The notes: generated by a model from the sequence alone, not told the origin. Shown: positions 42,160 to 54,724, numbered from the stretch's first letter. The stretch: 64,000 bases of DNA from Acheta domesticus (GCA_031308135.1 JAHLJT010004567.1:30601602-30665601), one strand, 5' to 3'. Program-made: numbers and translations.

Positions 42160-42640
42160 GACGAATATACGTGGCTGTAGAGAGTTACATTTTGCTGCGG
42201 AAAAACGTTGTCGAGATTTAAACGGAAATACACGTTTTGGGATACCCTGAACAGAAAAACTATTGTACTTTCGCCCATCTGTCCTTTCGTCCTTCTGTCT
42301 ATGCGTCCGTCCGATCGTCTGTTAACAACACAAGTGCTTAAACCATTCAGGAATTTTTTCAACGAATTCTGTCCCTATCAATCTGCCCCGACTCAAGGCA
42401 TTTAGTCATTTAGTTTTTGTGGGTACTTTGCATGAAGCCCTTGGAGTTATTTTCCAACTTTTCCCTAAAATGGCTTCAATTTTTTCTTTCATTTTCTTGC
42501 AGGTATAAAGAGAAATACACTTATAAATAATGCATTTGTCCAACATCCCCTGTTACCTCTGAATTTTCGTAAGATGAAAAAGTGTCGACCTCTTCATAGA
42601 ACTACATTATTAAACATAGAGATTGTTTTCGAATGAAAAT
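42160..42640 (-). mobile_element. Element A relative, reversed 3' part
   Basis: Reversed terminal and GACGGA-type region: TTTTGCTGCGGAAAAACGTTG (about 42189), CCATCTGTCCTTTCGTCC...GTCCGTCCGATCG (42277-42318, the mirrored ACAGACGGACG block), TTGCATGAAGCCC (about 42428) and a reversed unit start (CTAAAATGGCTTCAATTTTTTC, about 42465). The rest is lost. Confidence 0.65.
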
Positions 42641-42644
42641 GATT

Positions 42645-43710
42645 CTTCAAAATTAAATGTTTAATTAATGTCATTCATGTTTAATTATATTGCAGAAAAT
42701 GTTATCGTAGAAAATGTTTACAGTACGATGCAGTTAACACAATAGTTTAGTTACCATTTCAAATGCGCTTGACCTCGAGTCGGGCCCAATCAAACGGTAA
42801 ATATTTATTTAAATTATTTATTTATTTATTTTGTCAAAAAAAACAGTAAAAACTGTATATGGCGTGTGGTGAAAGAAATTTATCTGCGCACATTTTCTTG
42901 AGGGCCAGAATTTTATTTAAAAAAAATGGGTAAAATGATATGAATACTTTTGCGCAAATGTTGTTCAAAGAAATATGGACAAACAGACAAACGAACAGAT
43001 GTTTTGTCGTTTTCTGTACTATGGACTCACAAAACTTGAATTCTAACTAAATTAAGTATTGAAGTAATTTCCTAAGTATATGAGCAAGGAAAATGTACTT
43101 GTACGGTGTCAGGGATCCGCATAAGGAGTTTGTGGGCGACAAAACGGCACTTTGTACTGCATGATTATACAAACTTTCTCTTTCACAAATTACGTAACTT
43201 TCGTGTGCATAAGCGAGAGGCAGCACGCGCTCCCCTGTCGCGGCGAGCGGTCACAAGACAGACCAGCGATGCCTGTCACGGCAGCGGGAGGCTCCATCAT
43301 CAATGCGATAATCACTGTCTGCTTCGATGGTTCTTCAAAATTAAATGTTTAATTAATGCCATTCATGTTGAACTATATTGCAGAAAATCTTATTGTTTAC
43401 AGTACAACGCAGTTAACACAATGGTTTAGTTCCCATTTCGAATGCGCTTGACCTCGAATCGGGCCCAATCAAACAGTAAATTTTTATTTTGGGTAAAATC
43501 GTATGAATGGTTTTGGAGCAAGTGTTGTACACAGAAATATGGACAGACAAACAAACTAACAGTTGTTTTGTCGAAAATAACGTTTTCTGTACTAAGGAAT
43601 CACAAAACTTGAATACTGACTAAATAAGTATTAAAGTAATTTACTAAGTATATGAGAGAGAAAAATTCACTTGTATCGTGTGAGAGATCCGAATAAGGAG
43701 TTTGTGGCTT
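42645..43710. repeat. Direct duplication of an element A-like segment
   Basis: 42645-43130 and 43323-43710 are the same sequence twice. Shared blocks: TTCTTCAAAATTAAATGTTTAATTAATG, TTAACACAAT(A/G)GTTTAGTT, GAATGCGCTTGACCTCGA(A/G)TCGGGCCCAATCAAAC, AGAAATATGGACA, ACTCACAAAACTTGAAT and ATCCGCATAAGGAGTTTGTGG. The first copy has about 100 extra bases (42810-42915, with GGCGTGTGGTGAAAG). The 190-bp DNA between them is GC-richer and unique. Confidence 0.8.
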
Positions 43711-44394
43711 GGTAGATACATAGATGGCGTGACTTCCATTCTCAAAACAACTTTGAATGCTGTGAAAAAAAGTGCGCATTTTGATAGTGTAGTGCCCTGA
43801 ATTTTTTTAAATAGTCCATCCAACTGATAAACATGGAAGTCAATCCAAGAGTTTCATCTCCTACTTACAATTTCCTACTGCCAAACTCTCATGAGTTATG
43901 CACACTTTTATTAGCATTCAGAAGACCTTAATCAAAATTAGTTTTCGTGACGGTGGTTGCGATTCTCATTCACAATTACTTTATTAATGAATGCGACTAC
44001 TTTAAAAACAAAATTGTCTCAAACATCCCTCCAATTCATTCTTTCACTTTATTGTACGAATAGACTAAATGGACTGAATAATATAAATGATCTTTTGATG
44101 TAAACATGTAATTTTTCAACATTTCACAAAACATATTTGATTTTGAAATATCTCTCACTCAATATAAAATCTATTACTCGATCAGGAAAATAATTCACCC
44201 AGCCGATCCAGTAAATAACGATCTTTTTATTATTGATATATTTTCAGTCGGATCGACATCCAGGACATTAGCGACTGAACAATTTTTAACATTTTACAAT
44301 TACAATACATTACTGTTAAACATGTTGATTAATCAACGGCACTTTTAAAACAAAACAAACCAACAACATGAATATAGTAAGTAATTCCTTAAAC
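43711..44394. other. No gene seen, AT-rich
   Basis: No repeat copy or domain recognised. Confidence 0.55.
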
Positions 44395-44470
44395 CAGGGA
44401 TTCCCAACCTTTTGTTCTCATCGACCCCTTTTAAGAGAACTGTTTGCTTCATCGACCCCTTTATATTTTG
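44395..44470 (+). mobile_element. Left end of a hAT-like element
   Basis: CAGGGATTCCCAACCTTTTG followed by CATCGACCCCTTTT-type repeats (44428 and 44452) is a typical hAT terminus of the CAGxGxTTCCCAACC class. The matching right end was not found, so this is a solo or truncated terminus. Confidence 0.6.
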
Positions 44471-44884
44471 TTTGTATTATACATCATCCATAATCATGAC
44501 ATTAAAAATTGCACATGAATACCTAAAAGACAACAACTTCGAACACCATTCTCGTAAATATTTATATTTTCAATAATATTGAAGATGCTTCCGCTTTTGA
44601 GTTGGTGAGTTTCTAATTAGTTTAATGCAATGGTTATAAAACGTTGAGTATTTTTTGAGAACTGGACCCCAAATTTTCCAGTCCAGTATTGCGGCGAGTG
44701 TTTTCTTACGCTAATAGAGTATCGTTGTGGATCCATAGTTAACAAAATTTAGTTTTCTGGATTCATAATCCATAATTCCTAATTTCATAATTTCTAAGAA
44801 TGAAAGAAGAAAACGAAACAGGAGGAGCAAATTTGTAATTTATTTATTACAGGTTTTTTCGCTTTATATCAGAAACAAGTTCAT
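44471..44884. other. Unassigned; possibly interior of the hAT-like remnant
   Basis: AT-rich, no frame. Contains GGACCCCAAATTTTCCAGTCC near 44663. Confidence 0.4.
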
Positions 44885-45085
44885 TTTGACTTTCTCGCTA
44901 CGGAGTAGAGAGAAAGTTACGTAATTCTGCGCGAAAAAATGGCGAATTTTTCGACAGAAAAACCCTTATTACAAGGCCCTGGTAACGAAATGGTGGATAA
45001 ATCCAATTGTTAAATTTCGAAAACAAAATCCTCTATCACGTGGTGTGACCAGAATATGTGTTTTGTGATCCGAAAAATCGAATCG
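44885..45085 (-). mobile_element. Element A relative, reversed 3' end
   Basis: Reversed terminal palindrome (GACTTTCTCGCTACGGAGTAGAGAGAAAGTTACG, 44888-44921) and GGTAACGAAATGGTGGATAAATC (44979), then CACGTGGTGTGACCAGAATATG. Ends abruptly near ATCCGAAAAATCG. Confidence 0.75.
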
Positions 45086-45889
45086 ACGTCGCGATTTTGA
45101 AGTTCCATAATTCTGTATTCTCCGTAAATCAGCGTTTTTGGCCCGTCAGTACATTGTGGTGCTTATGAACTTCATTCATGCATGAATAATGATATAAAAC
45201 AAGAAAGGAAATCGATTTCCGTTCGCCCAAACCCAGGTAACACGGCTATTTTCTTCAATATTTAATGTTAAAAGCAGATTCTAACGGCAAGGTGTGCTAC
45301 CAGTCTTAATATTTGTCGTTTTCAGAATCTCCCTTTTGCCAAAAACTAAGGAAGACGTTTCTTGTGGATCTTCGGCTCAACTTTTGACAGCTCTCCCACA
45401 GTTTAGCTATTCGAAGCCTTAACACCCCCCGTTTGAAATTTTTGCTCTAAATGGTGTTATAAATGAGGCGTTTAGAAGCCAAGCCGACTTACTTCATCAA
45501 ACGAAAATTTTCAGTATGAACAGTTAGTTTTTATTTATAAAAAAGTCCGTAATTGTTTCAGCATATTTCGAATAAACTCATTTTTTGTGCAGTTAAGGAT
45601 ATGATTGTAGCAAATTTGGAAATATGTTTTAAAACAGTGTCTCTCTATCCCATAAAAAAGACATTATTTGGAGTTAGTCACATTGCCAATTGAAAGGTAC
45701 ATTGACGAATTCTGGATTTTATTGATATAATAGTCTGAATAGTTTCTAAACAAGTTATTTTATTAAACAGATACGATCAGAACAAACCATGTTTACTAGA
45801 GAAAGTTACCAGGATTATTGTAAGTAATTAAACAATGCAAAAAAAGTGCCTGAAATATAAATAAAAATGTGTTCATTGTCTCTATTCTG
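45086..45889. other. No gene seen
   Basis: Mixed AT-rich DNA. No frame with domain character and no repeat copy recognised. Confidence 0.5.
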
Positions 45890-46430
45890 CGTAAATGATG
45901 CAGTCGACATCACTGGCAAGTTCTTCCAAATGTCATTCTTCTTTTCCAAATGTCATTTCTGATAATAATGTAGTTTTATATTTGATAACAAATGGTTCAG
46001 CCTTCTCAATCCGGATACATCTCATTGTCAGCCAGTTAACTGGTTCAACTTCGACATATTTCTCTAAGTTTTCTGTGGAATGGAAGTCTTCGTGGTTCAT
46101 TTCTGTGAGGAAATACTTGTTTTGTTTTCCTGCAGCCAAGAACGATATCATAAAAATCCCTTAGAGAAAAGACGTGACTACTAGTTTTTACTCTTTTTTA
46201 ATAAGGGAAAAATCTAAATGATTTGGAAGGTAACTGTGTCCTGGTACAAGGAAATTTAAGTCAATAGTGTCAGTGTTACCACTCTGATTTTGAAGATATT
46301 TTATAAAAGAGAGAACAACTTTGATGTTGCGGTTTTGACCGCCGCATGAGCCTGAATACATGACTTTGGGCATTATTGCTATTTCTTGATTGAAATAAGA
46401 AAGTAAACGCAAGAAATACCACTTACACAA
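45890..46430 (-). pseudogene. Relic 1 of a transposon-type protein family (DUF7869-like)
   Basis: Two minus-strand open pieces (46430-46188 and 46151-45933), in different frames. The first has YSGSCGGQNRN (residues about 26-36), then NFLVPGHSYLPNHLDFSLIKKE. The second has FLTEMNHEDFHSTENLEKYV and VNWLTMRCIRIEKAEPF. From memory this order (S-D-x-C-x-GQN-R/K-N, FLxxGHSxLPxDxDF, then a W/R-I motif) is that of a large uncharacterised family in insect genomes that I associate with Pfam DUF7869 and suspect is transposon-derived; the assignment needs a search. The conserved aspartate of YSD is G here. N-terminal two thirds absent; frameshift and truncation make it a relic. Confidence 0.6.
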
Positions 46431-47469
46431 ACACTGTAAAGTTGGAAAATGCGAATCAGTTCAGTTCAAAACAGTTTGGTTAAATATCGGTTGTCATGGA
46501 ACCAAGGAGTTAATCTCACTGGCCCCTGAAACAACTGATACAATGTTCATTTGCCAAAGCAGTTAGCACATTCTAGCGACAAACCAGTTAAATGTGGAGT
46601 CCGTCGTCTTGGCCACTGACAAATGTTTACTTGCGAACCACAACCAAGTTATTATATTTTACCCAATTTATATTGTAATTGGAGTTAGATTGGTTTCTGA
46701 ACGCCTCAAATATTGATTTATGTATTGAAATGAATTCTTTTGATAATATTTAGAATTAAGAATGTTAACATCTCTGCCTTTTGCTTGTTTTGCTTTCTGC
46801 TTTCTTTAAAGATGACAGTAAATGAAAATGTGCTGCACATTTAAGAAACTTTCCAGTGGTCACATTCAGGAGGTGTTTTACAGTCATTACATGAATATGT
46901 GTTAATTTTGAGTATTCCGTTGAGAATTAGTTCAATAATTTTAAGGATCAAGTGTTGGAGTTTTATTGTGCGCTTCACAAGTCTTCATCGATTTCTATCC
47001 TTTCTACCGGATATTTCGCATTTGGAAAAATGTATGGTTTCACCAATTCTTAACTATGTTTAGTTACGGGGATAGTCATTTCTACATCGTCGTAGTCGTT
47101 ATGAAGTCAATAATCTCCAATGAGGGGCGGAATCCATGATCAAATAATGTTTTTCCAGACTGTTAGGTCATAATGTAGTCCATATATTAATACGTATTAC
47201 CATATCTTTACTGGGACGGTTGCTGCCTATAACATGACTTTGAAAGAGCTGGAGAAGGCAATAAACATTTGGAGTTAATAGATTCAAGTAGCTTGAAGCC
47301 TGCATATAGGGGCACAATTCTACTAAGGAGGTATTGGCATATGAATTTATTGACAGTTTATTTGTATTTCTTGAGTAGTTTTAATAGCGAAGGTTCTTTT
47401 ATGGTTTTTGGTGCCCTTAGTATATATTTATAGTGATGGGTGTATTATAGGTGAATTTCGTTCGAAACC

Positions 47470-47600
47470 GGTTTAGGGCTTGAATTTCTTCAGTTGTGTT
47501 GCAGGGCATTGCGAATCTCTAGCGTTTTACCATATGTACCCAAATCCTTCCATAATTCCTTGGCCTGATCTGAATGCATTGTGATGTGTATGCACTCTGT
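47470..47600 (-). pseudogene. Possible LINE ORF2 fragment
   Basis: Minus-strand translation reads SDQAKELWKDLGTYGKTLE then EIRNALQHN before a stop. This is reminiscent of the linker between endonuclease and reverse transcriptase in some non-LTR retrotransposons (W-x-L/F...G plus acidic residues). It is short, and no catalytic motif of either domain is found nearby. Confidence 0.2.
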
Positions 47601-47794
47601 GTGTAATTGAGGATCTGGATACTTACATCCAAGATACGAGCACAGATATGAAGCTACGAGATACTAAGGGCAAATCTGCAATGGTGCAGAGCCGAGATAG
47701 GTCTATGAGATGTTCTGGAAGCACGAGGGTTCTCTTCAATTGGCATGTCCCCAGGGAAACAATATGGGCTTCGAGAGGCCTTTGAGGCGTCGAT

Positions 47795-47880
47795 AAATGG
47801 CATCTGAAAATTGAGAAGCTATCCCCGACTCAAAGGAATAGGAAACTTGCGACAAAATCTGTACCATTTTGTAGCACCTG
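47795..47880 (-). mobile_element. Solo 5'-terminal fragment of element A
   Basis: On the minus strand: GGTGCTACAAAATGGTACAG, then AGTTTCCTATTCCTTTGAGTC, ending near CAGATGCCATTTATCG. This matches only the first 80 or so bases of element A. Confidence 0.6.
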
Positions 47881-48889
47881 TAGTTGTAGTTTCTATCCCT
47901 ATCGTAGATTCATCGAGTTGAAACTAAGGCTTCTTTATTTATTTAACAGTTATAACATTTTTTACAACTGTGGTTTATACAATCTCTTACAACTACTTTA
48001 TTTTAATATTTTTCTTCTGAGCATCCCTACCTGCAAAGTTTGCTTCATTTAAACCTTTTGTATTGATAATTTGGAATGGTATGAGGCTTCATACCATTAA
48101 CATGAGATCAGTATTACAATCTTTTACTTGTCAGTTTAATTACAGTAAACACTCGATTGTTCGGAATTATGCATTTTGTTGCTACCAATCTCTCTTGCCA
48201 CAATGGGAATATCCCAAACGCAGACTTTGTGGCTTTGAATTTTCAAATGCGCATTATAGCGTTCAATAGCGTAATTGGTGTGTATTCCTAGGTATCAGAT
48301 ATTTGCGTGAGGTTTTATTAAGGGAATTTCATATGAGAACGGTTCTGCAATTTACAAAGAATGAAGTCATATTAAGAGAATCATACTTTTTATTAATTTA
48401 TTGTTAATATTGTAGAATGGAATGCCATCATCATAAAATAGAGGTATATTTTCAGATTAGAGTAGTGCTCAATGAAACTGCATCACCTAAAGAAAATGGG
48501 CATTCTGTATTTTTCTGTGTTTTACAGATCTTTCAAATTTTAAGCAAAAAATTAGTAGAAATTGGTAATCATATATTTTATGTGAATCTTCCGATGTTTC
48601 CGATTCCATTACTTTCATCTCACTTGATTTTTGCAAATCAGGTGGTATATTTTCAGGAGCAGATTACTGTGAGCAAGGTGATGTGGTTTTTTGAGAGCTA
48701 CTGTAGGGGTTGACTCCATTAACAAACTTACACATAAACAACAAAATCAGTTGGTCTTCTCCAAGAATGTTTCCAAAACAGAAAAAGCCTTGTAAAAGAA
48801 ATTGATATGATTTTACATAGAATACGTACACCTCTCAATGAAATATACAATTATTTCAATAAATTATTTATCAATTACTGAATTATTAC

Positions 48890-49060
48890 TTTCTTGCACT
48901 TCGTAAGAAGAGAATTAATTTCTCCCACATTCTTCGTAAGAGGAGACAGTATGGTAATCGTGCGCCGGAAAACGGCAAAGTTCGAAAGAAAAACTCTTAT
49001 TGCCGGGCCTTGGTAACGAAACTAGTGATGCTAAACAGCACACACATTCTCATAAATTTG
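48890..49060 (-). mobile_element. Element A relative, reversed 3' end, small
   Basis: TTACTTTCTTGCACTTCG terminal-like sequence, CGCCGGAAAACGGCAAAG, CTCTTATTGCCGGGCCTTGGTAACG. Breaks off after AACGAAACTAG. Confidence 0.65.
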
Positions 49061-49261
49061 CAACATTCGAGATTTCAGTGTGTTCAACAAAAATGAGATC
49101 CACGCAATTCTTTTAAACGTTCCCTGTTCTATTCAGGGACAAAACTTCAAGAAAAAATTTGGATCGTTTTTTGAGATTTTTTTATAAATTGCATAAATTT
49201 AATCCACAAATCATGCAGAAACTATCTACAAAAATTGTTCATGATCTTTTTAAAGAGATGA

Positions 49262-49560
49262 TTTTACTTACTTTCTTGCACTTAAGAAGGAGCTTCTTAA
49301 GAAGAGAAAGTTGTGTAACGCTGCGCGAAAAAACGGCGAATTTTCAGCAGAAAAACGTTTATTACAGGGCCCTGTTAACGAAAAAGTAGATAAATCTAGT
49401 TGCTAAATTTAGAAAAAAAATCATCTAACATCAGTTTTATGGGTTTATAGCCAGAACACAAGTTTTATGGGTTCTCGATGCCGAAAAATCTCGTGTCGGT
49501 TGAAAACTCTGATTTTTTGAAAATTGAAAAATATCAAGTGTTTTTCGGGGTCTTCCTACA
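49262..49560 (-). mobile_element. Element A relative, reversed 3' end
   Basis: TTACTTACTTTCTTGCACTTAAG with inverted partner CTTCTTAAGAAGAGAAAG (terminal palindrome, about 49267-49312), CGCGAAAAAACGGCGAATTTTCAGC, AGGGCCCTGTTAACGAAAAAGTAG, TGCTAAATTTAGAAAAAAAATC. The upstream 49100-49260 is also of this group (AAAAAATTTGGATCG at about 49154, plus orientation). Confidence 0.7.
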
Positions 49561-50690
49561 ACTACAATTACTAAGATACAACTTTTTTTCTTAATGAAAT
49601 GTGTTCATCAAAAACATCTTCAAATAAAGTCATGTTGAATTTTAGGAAAATGTGAGTTTTTTTAGTAATTTGGTGACAAAAGTAGTCGACCGCATCCAAT
49701 TTACTGCCCTTCCTGAACGTAAATTAAATAGTGCTGCTAAGCAGTTGGATGGTACGTAAGTTAGAATTTGTATATTATTCATATTTATTTGTTAGTTTCT
49801 TCTTCCTTTTGTTATTATATGTTTTAAAATTAATCTTTTAGAAATTATTTAAACCCTATTTTAAATTGCGTCCTTTAATTGAGTTAAATGTGAAAAGGAA
49901 TAGATGATTTCACTTTGCTTAATAAGACGTGGGAATAAAAAGTAATGTATCGAAAATCCTACTAATTTTGATGTACATAAAAATATTACATTTAATTATT
50001 ATATTTTTCTATCCATTCTCATTTTCTTGCTAGCGATATCAATAATGCTAATGGGCAAAATGTGTATCCCATACGAATTAGCGGTCATTGTTGCTTGTAA
50101 CTCATTGTTGTAACGCCGCACTGATAACAAAGACCTATAATGACGTCTGTCTTTTCTATCGCATTAATATAAACTAATAGTTTTATTTACGCTCAAAATA
50201 CGTAACGTGCATCGTTGGCAGTAGCGTAATTCGTTGTTTTCATCAGCTATACCTTAAAGATAATAAATACAATTTAAATGTATTAATTTTTAATATCTAA
50301 TTATTTCTGAAATGTTAAGAGAAAACATTATTTAGAAATGAAGTGTTTTAAATATTCATAATTTATTTAAACTGATTTGTACGTACGTATGAATTTAACA
50401 CTCATATTCACAATGTGTTCGATTGTTCTACTTGCGCAAGAACATCTTATTACAGTTAGTTTTGAATACAGACTTTCCTTCTTAATTTCGTAGGAAGCGG
50501 ATGAGAGGAAGACTTTATGGCGAAATGCAATCTGGCGACTCCCCTTTCACAGCCCACTGTAATGAATTCATTAGTTTTCGCATGTGGGTCGAGAAAAGCT
50601 CGTGTAAAAAAATACAAAGGATAACTTCTTTCGGCTGGAAGAAAGCCCTAAAAAAATATTTTTAAAGACAATTGGGAGTTGAAATGCTTG
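49561..50690. other. No gene seen, AT-rich
   Basis: A few AAAATTGAAAA traces of the element A group near 49520-49600, otherwise unassigned. Confidence 0.5.
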
Positions 50691-51010
50691 TTTAGAAATA
50701 GCATACAGCGCATTCCTTATATGCACGCGTTTGTTGCAGCTTCAGACCACTGTGCGACGTGGGCGTAATTGTACGCCGAAAACATTCGCGTCTGAGTTCC
50801 CTCTCTCCCCTCCCTCGCTGGCACGTGCGCGCGTCGGAGGGGGCCGAGACGCGAGCTGGGGGCACTGATTTCGGCAAAAGACCGCACTTGTGTCCCCGCC
50901 AGCGCCGGCGCCGCCATGCAATTTCACGTGATTAAAGCAAGCGCGTGTTTTCCTGACAACGAGCGATCATTGTGGCAGGAACAAGAGGCGCTGATGAGCC
51001 TAACAAGCAG
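50691..51010. promoter_or_regulatory. CpG-rich patch, candidate regulatory DNA
   Basis: CpG-rich unique DNA with GACGTGGGCGTAATTGTACG (about 50757), CACGTGCGCGCGTCGG (about 50821) and TTTCACGTGATTAAAGC (E-box CACGTG about 50925-50930 next to a TTAA core). Overlapping minus frames have no domains. Similar in style to the patches at 19.7 and 26.6 kb. Confidence 0.3.
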
Positions 51011-52599
51011 CGATACGGACGCTAGTTGCCTCACCGGAACCTTTTCATTGTATTTTGTCTGCTGGATGAATTAAAGGAACGTTGTGATCATCATACCACT
51101 GAATTACGCCTTGATTTTCAGACCCCGGTTCTGGAACTATGGGGAACGACGTGGGAGTCTCTCAGCTACCCACTTGGTCCGCTCTATGAAGTGTGATGAA
51201 TGAAGATGTCGGGTATCTTTTGAACTAGAAATCTTTTCATAGACGCAGACGGTTCATGGAATGATCAAAGGTTACATGAAATTAAAGGGTCGTCTCGGTC
51301 GTGTTTCAAAAAGCTCAATTTCCTTGATGTGAGAGCATTGCACGCTACTGAAAATGGCGGCATGGAATGATTTTTCTCTTATTTCGATCCGATTTAAAGC
51401 AGACATTCAATAAAATTTTGAACACTTCTCGTGAAATCTTATTTCATTTTTTTATTGTTTCATCAAAAATTGTTTCTGTCAAAATATTTTATCGCGCAAT
51501 GTGAGCCTTCTCACATTGCGGAATCTCCTAATGATGATAATAAATTAAACATATTATATGATAAAACATAAACTACAATAAAATATAATATTAGATAAAT
51601 TAAGACAATGTCCATTATTACTGATTGTTCCGTGTTTCTTTTTCGTTGCCCCCCCCCTCCGCAGTTTAAAGCAATCACGCACCGTTGCCTCATTTTATCC
51701 GTAGAGAGAGCCAGGGCCAGGAGCTCACGCCCCCAGAAAGGCATGGATGCTGATTCAGTCCTAGCAGAGTCACTCCGCGATTGCCAGGGAGATCTGCACT
51801 TAAGTGTTCTATAACGGCCCCTGCGCATCAACCCGGTTCACCCTTTTTCGGATCTTGGAACACTTCACAAGCAACGATTGGTAATGACTAGTTCCCGGTC
51901 TTTTAGGTGCTAAAAGTCAGTAAATATTTATTTTTATGTGCTTAAAAGTGCAAAATATGTGTAAAAACGACGAAAATATTCCATTTATTGCCAATATCAA
52001 AACCAATAATCAAGATCGAGAGGGTTCGGAAGAAAAAAGTAACGTCATCTTCTTTATCAACTTGTACATTTCGTCTGTGCAATCTGAGGAAGTTCTGCAA
52101 CTGCTCATATTACGACTCTAGTTAGTGTGCGTTATCGCTCGGAGTGTCAGTGTCTGAATTGACAGTAGTGTTAGAAGTGGCCCGCAGACGTTTTGACAGG
52201 TCCGGAACTAGCCTCACTCCATTCAATCAGGGAAGTCCCACAGTGACTTGTGATATGTGGCCAACCACTACATTCCAAACAGGCACTATTTTACCATATA
52301 TCCAACACCTCTTTAAACTTGAAAATAGTAAAATTATTCTTTCATTAATATAAAATTTTGCAAAATATGTAATGATACTTGTTTCGACGAAAATACATAT
52401 TTATTTACAACTTCATCAAAATATTCATTTTTAGGTAATATGCTATTTGATATACGGAAATTAGGAGGCGCTACTTTAATATCCACTAAACTTTCAACGC
52501 TCAGGAGTAAAGTGAAAAAACGAATTTACCTAAAAGTCCGCGCCCTAGTGGACCTGCAAGTCATTCTAGCGCTCTCCCTACCTGGATACAGCCCTGAAT
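51011..52599. other. No supported gene
   Basis: Contains TTTTAGGTGCTAAAAGTC (51902) similar to the GCCTAAA repeat at 20.8 kb, and short frames at 51511-51831, 51936-52121 and 52144-52353 with no domain. Nothing else recognised. Confidence 0.5.
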
Positions 52600-53026
52600 G
52601 GCTCCAAAGTTTTATCCACATTTCCAGCAATTGGTAAACACTATTGTATTTGTGAGTTAAAGTGCTTCAAATGACTTCTAATGAAGTTTTTCGAAAACTC
52701 AAAAATTATCTGTGAAAAATAGCTTCAAATTTCGAATTCACAGTAGCGCTTAAGCGCAATTTTCTTTAAAACGGCTCCAAAGTTTTCAAAGAAAATTGCC
52801 ATTTAGGACGAGGTTACCCTCTTCTTTAATATTCTTGCAATAATATATCCGTTCTACTTCTAGGAAACCGAAAAATTAATAAAATGTCAAAAAAATGTTG
52901 TTTGTGCGGCGATAGATGCCAGCTGGCAAGAGTATATGTCAATCCTAATTTCTAGCCGAGACCAATGTAAATAGAAAACTAATTCGGGAAAGTCTGTGCC
53001 ATTCTTTAGCACCAATGGTTTACATA
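52600..53026 (-). mobile_element. Element A, reversed 5' part
   Basis: On the minus strand it starts ATTGGTGCTAAAGAATGGC at about 53026 and shows ATAGAAAACTAATTC-type leader remnants, TATACTCTTGCCAGCTGGCATC and the first unit (AAAACGGCTCCAAAG on the plus strand at about 52766). It stops within or just after unit 1. With copy 3 it is arranged head to head, about 220 bp apart. Confidence 0.75.
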
Positions 53027-53028
53027 CG

Positions 53029-53244
53029 TTTGATACATACAAGGATAAATTTTTAAGGAAAATATTGGAGTCGGTTTCGAGGAAATGATTGTTTAAAAAT
53101 TGCCTAAATTTCACATGAAATTTCGCGAAAACCAGTCATATTTTCGAAAAATTGTATATGAACTTATTTCAAGTTGTCTGTGGAGAACAGTTTTCATTAA
53201 GAAAGAAAATCTCTATCTTCAGTAGTTGTAGGAAGTCACTGAAA
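53029..53244 (+). mobile_element. Left half of an older element A relative (host of copies 3-4)
   Basis: Matches the third unit: TTTTTAAGGAAAATATTGGAGTCGG, AAATTTCGCGAAAACCAG, GAAAGAAAATCTCTATCTTC, GTAGGAAGTCACTGAAA. It breaks at copy 3. The logical continuation (ATTTTGAAAACTCAGGGATTTAAACGG) is found at 56310, after copy 4, so copies 3 and 4 together sit inside this older element. Confidence 0.6.
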
Positions 53245-54724
53245 ACTAGTTGTGCAAGAGAATGGCACAGACTTTTCCGTTTTAGTTTTTCTATTTCCTT
53301 AGGTCTCGGCTAGATATTCGGAATTGCCAGCTGCCATCTATTGCCGCCGAAAGTACATTTTCTTAACGTTTTCTAAATTTTTAGTTTTCCTAATGGTAAA
53401 CGGAAAAATTAATTTTAGAATATTAAAGAACACTAAAACCTCGTCGTAAATGGTAATTTTCTTTGAAAAATTTGAAGTTGTGTTTCAGAAAATGGCGTTT
53501 AAGCGCTACTGAAAATATGAAATTTGAACCTCTGTTTCACAGAACATTTTTGAGTTTCCGAAACACTTCATTTGAAGTCATTTAAAGCACTTTAACAAAC
53601 AAATATAATTGTGTTTACAAATCGCTGGTAATGTGCGTATTAAAGATGTGAGAGATCATTTTAAAAAAATTATATTTCTGTATTTTTGAAAAAAACAACA
53701 AAAAACAAAATAAACTTTACGTCATATTAAAGAGTGCAATTAGCACTATCCTATGGAAAAGTTTCAAGAAAAAATTTGGAGCCATTTATGAGAAAATGGC
53801 GTTTGAGCGTTTTGGAAAATGCGGAATTTTGAGCTAGTTTTCACACAAAATGGTTGAGTTCTCGAGAAACTTTATTTGACATTATTTAAAGCACATGTAT
53901 TCGTAAATATAATAATGTGAACAAATCGCCACTAATGTAAATATTATTGACGTGAAAGACAAGTCAAAAAAATTACTTTTTTCTCATTTTTGAAAAACAA
54001 AAGTATAGAGCAATATGGCTTTTATGTCATCTCATAAAGTACATTTAGCACTATCAGTACCAAAAGTTTAAAGAAAAAATTTGGAGCGGTTTTTAAGAAA
54101 ATCTTGTTTTTGTAATTTTTAAAATTGCAAATATTTCGCGCAATATTGCCAGAAAACTTATAAAATGTTCGAAAAAATGTTCATAACCTTAATGATAAAC
54201 TCACTTTGGAGAACACATTTTATTTGAAGGAAAAATATTTTGTTTCAAGTGTGTAGTAGTAACAAGACAAAAAAATTCAAACTTTTGCAGTTTTCAAAAA
54301 TTCGGAGTTAACCATGAAAATCGGACGTATGCCACCTAAATAAGTGTATTCTACTCTATTCTTACAAGAAATTTAAAGAAACTATTTGGAGCCGTTTTTG
54401 AGAAAATTTCGAAAATGTCTGTGGGGTTTCGTGTAAAGTAATGTTTTTCAAAATCGCGGCACCTGGAGAGGAACCAGATCGACCGGGGAATATTCATTTT
54501 GGAAGAAATCGTACTTATGGTTTAGGCTCTAGTGTTGTTCACAGACAACAGACGGACGAACGTTTTGAATAGAACCACTTTTTCGGTACCAGGGACCCCA
54601 AAACGTGTATTTCCGTTGAAATCTCGAAATCTATTTTCCGCAGCATTACATAACTTTCCCTATACTACGTATATCACTCCGTATTAGTATACGTGTAGCA
54701 TTAGTATTAGTATACCGAAAAGTA
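53245..54724 (+). mobile_element. Element A, copy 3 (four units)
   Basis: About 1,480 bp. Start ACTAGTTGTGC, then GAATGGCACAGACTTTTCCG and GCCAGCTGCCATCTATTGCC. Unit starts at about 53471, 53775, 54080 and 54385: spacings 304, 305 and 305. Units 1 and 2 are clearly homologous throughout (for example GAAATTTGAAC...TTTCACAGAA against GGAATTTTGAGC...TTTCACACAA, and TTTAAAGCAC in each); unit 3 shares its start, end and a GCCAGAAAAC...TTCGAAAAAATG core. The 3' region has the short module and GTGTAGCATTAGTATTAGTATACCG in place of the usual palindrome arm. Ends AAAGTA directly against copy 4. Confidence 0.87.

Larger units (their letters stand above)
46431..48889. other. Long AT-rich stretch, two small repeat traces
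   Basis: No supported gene. 47470-47600 and 47795-47880 are listed separately. Frames at 48063-48269 and 48417-48713 have no recognisable domain. Confidence 0.45.
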
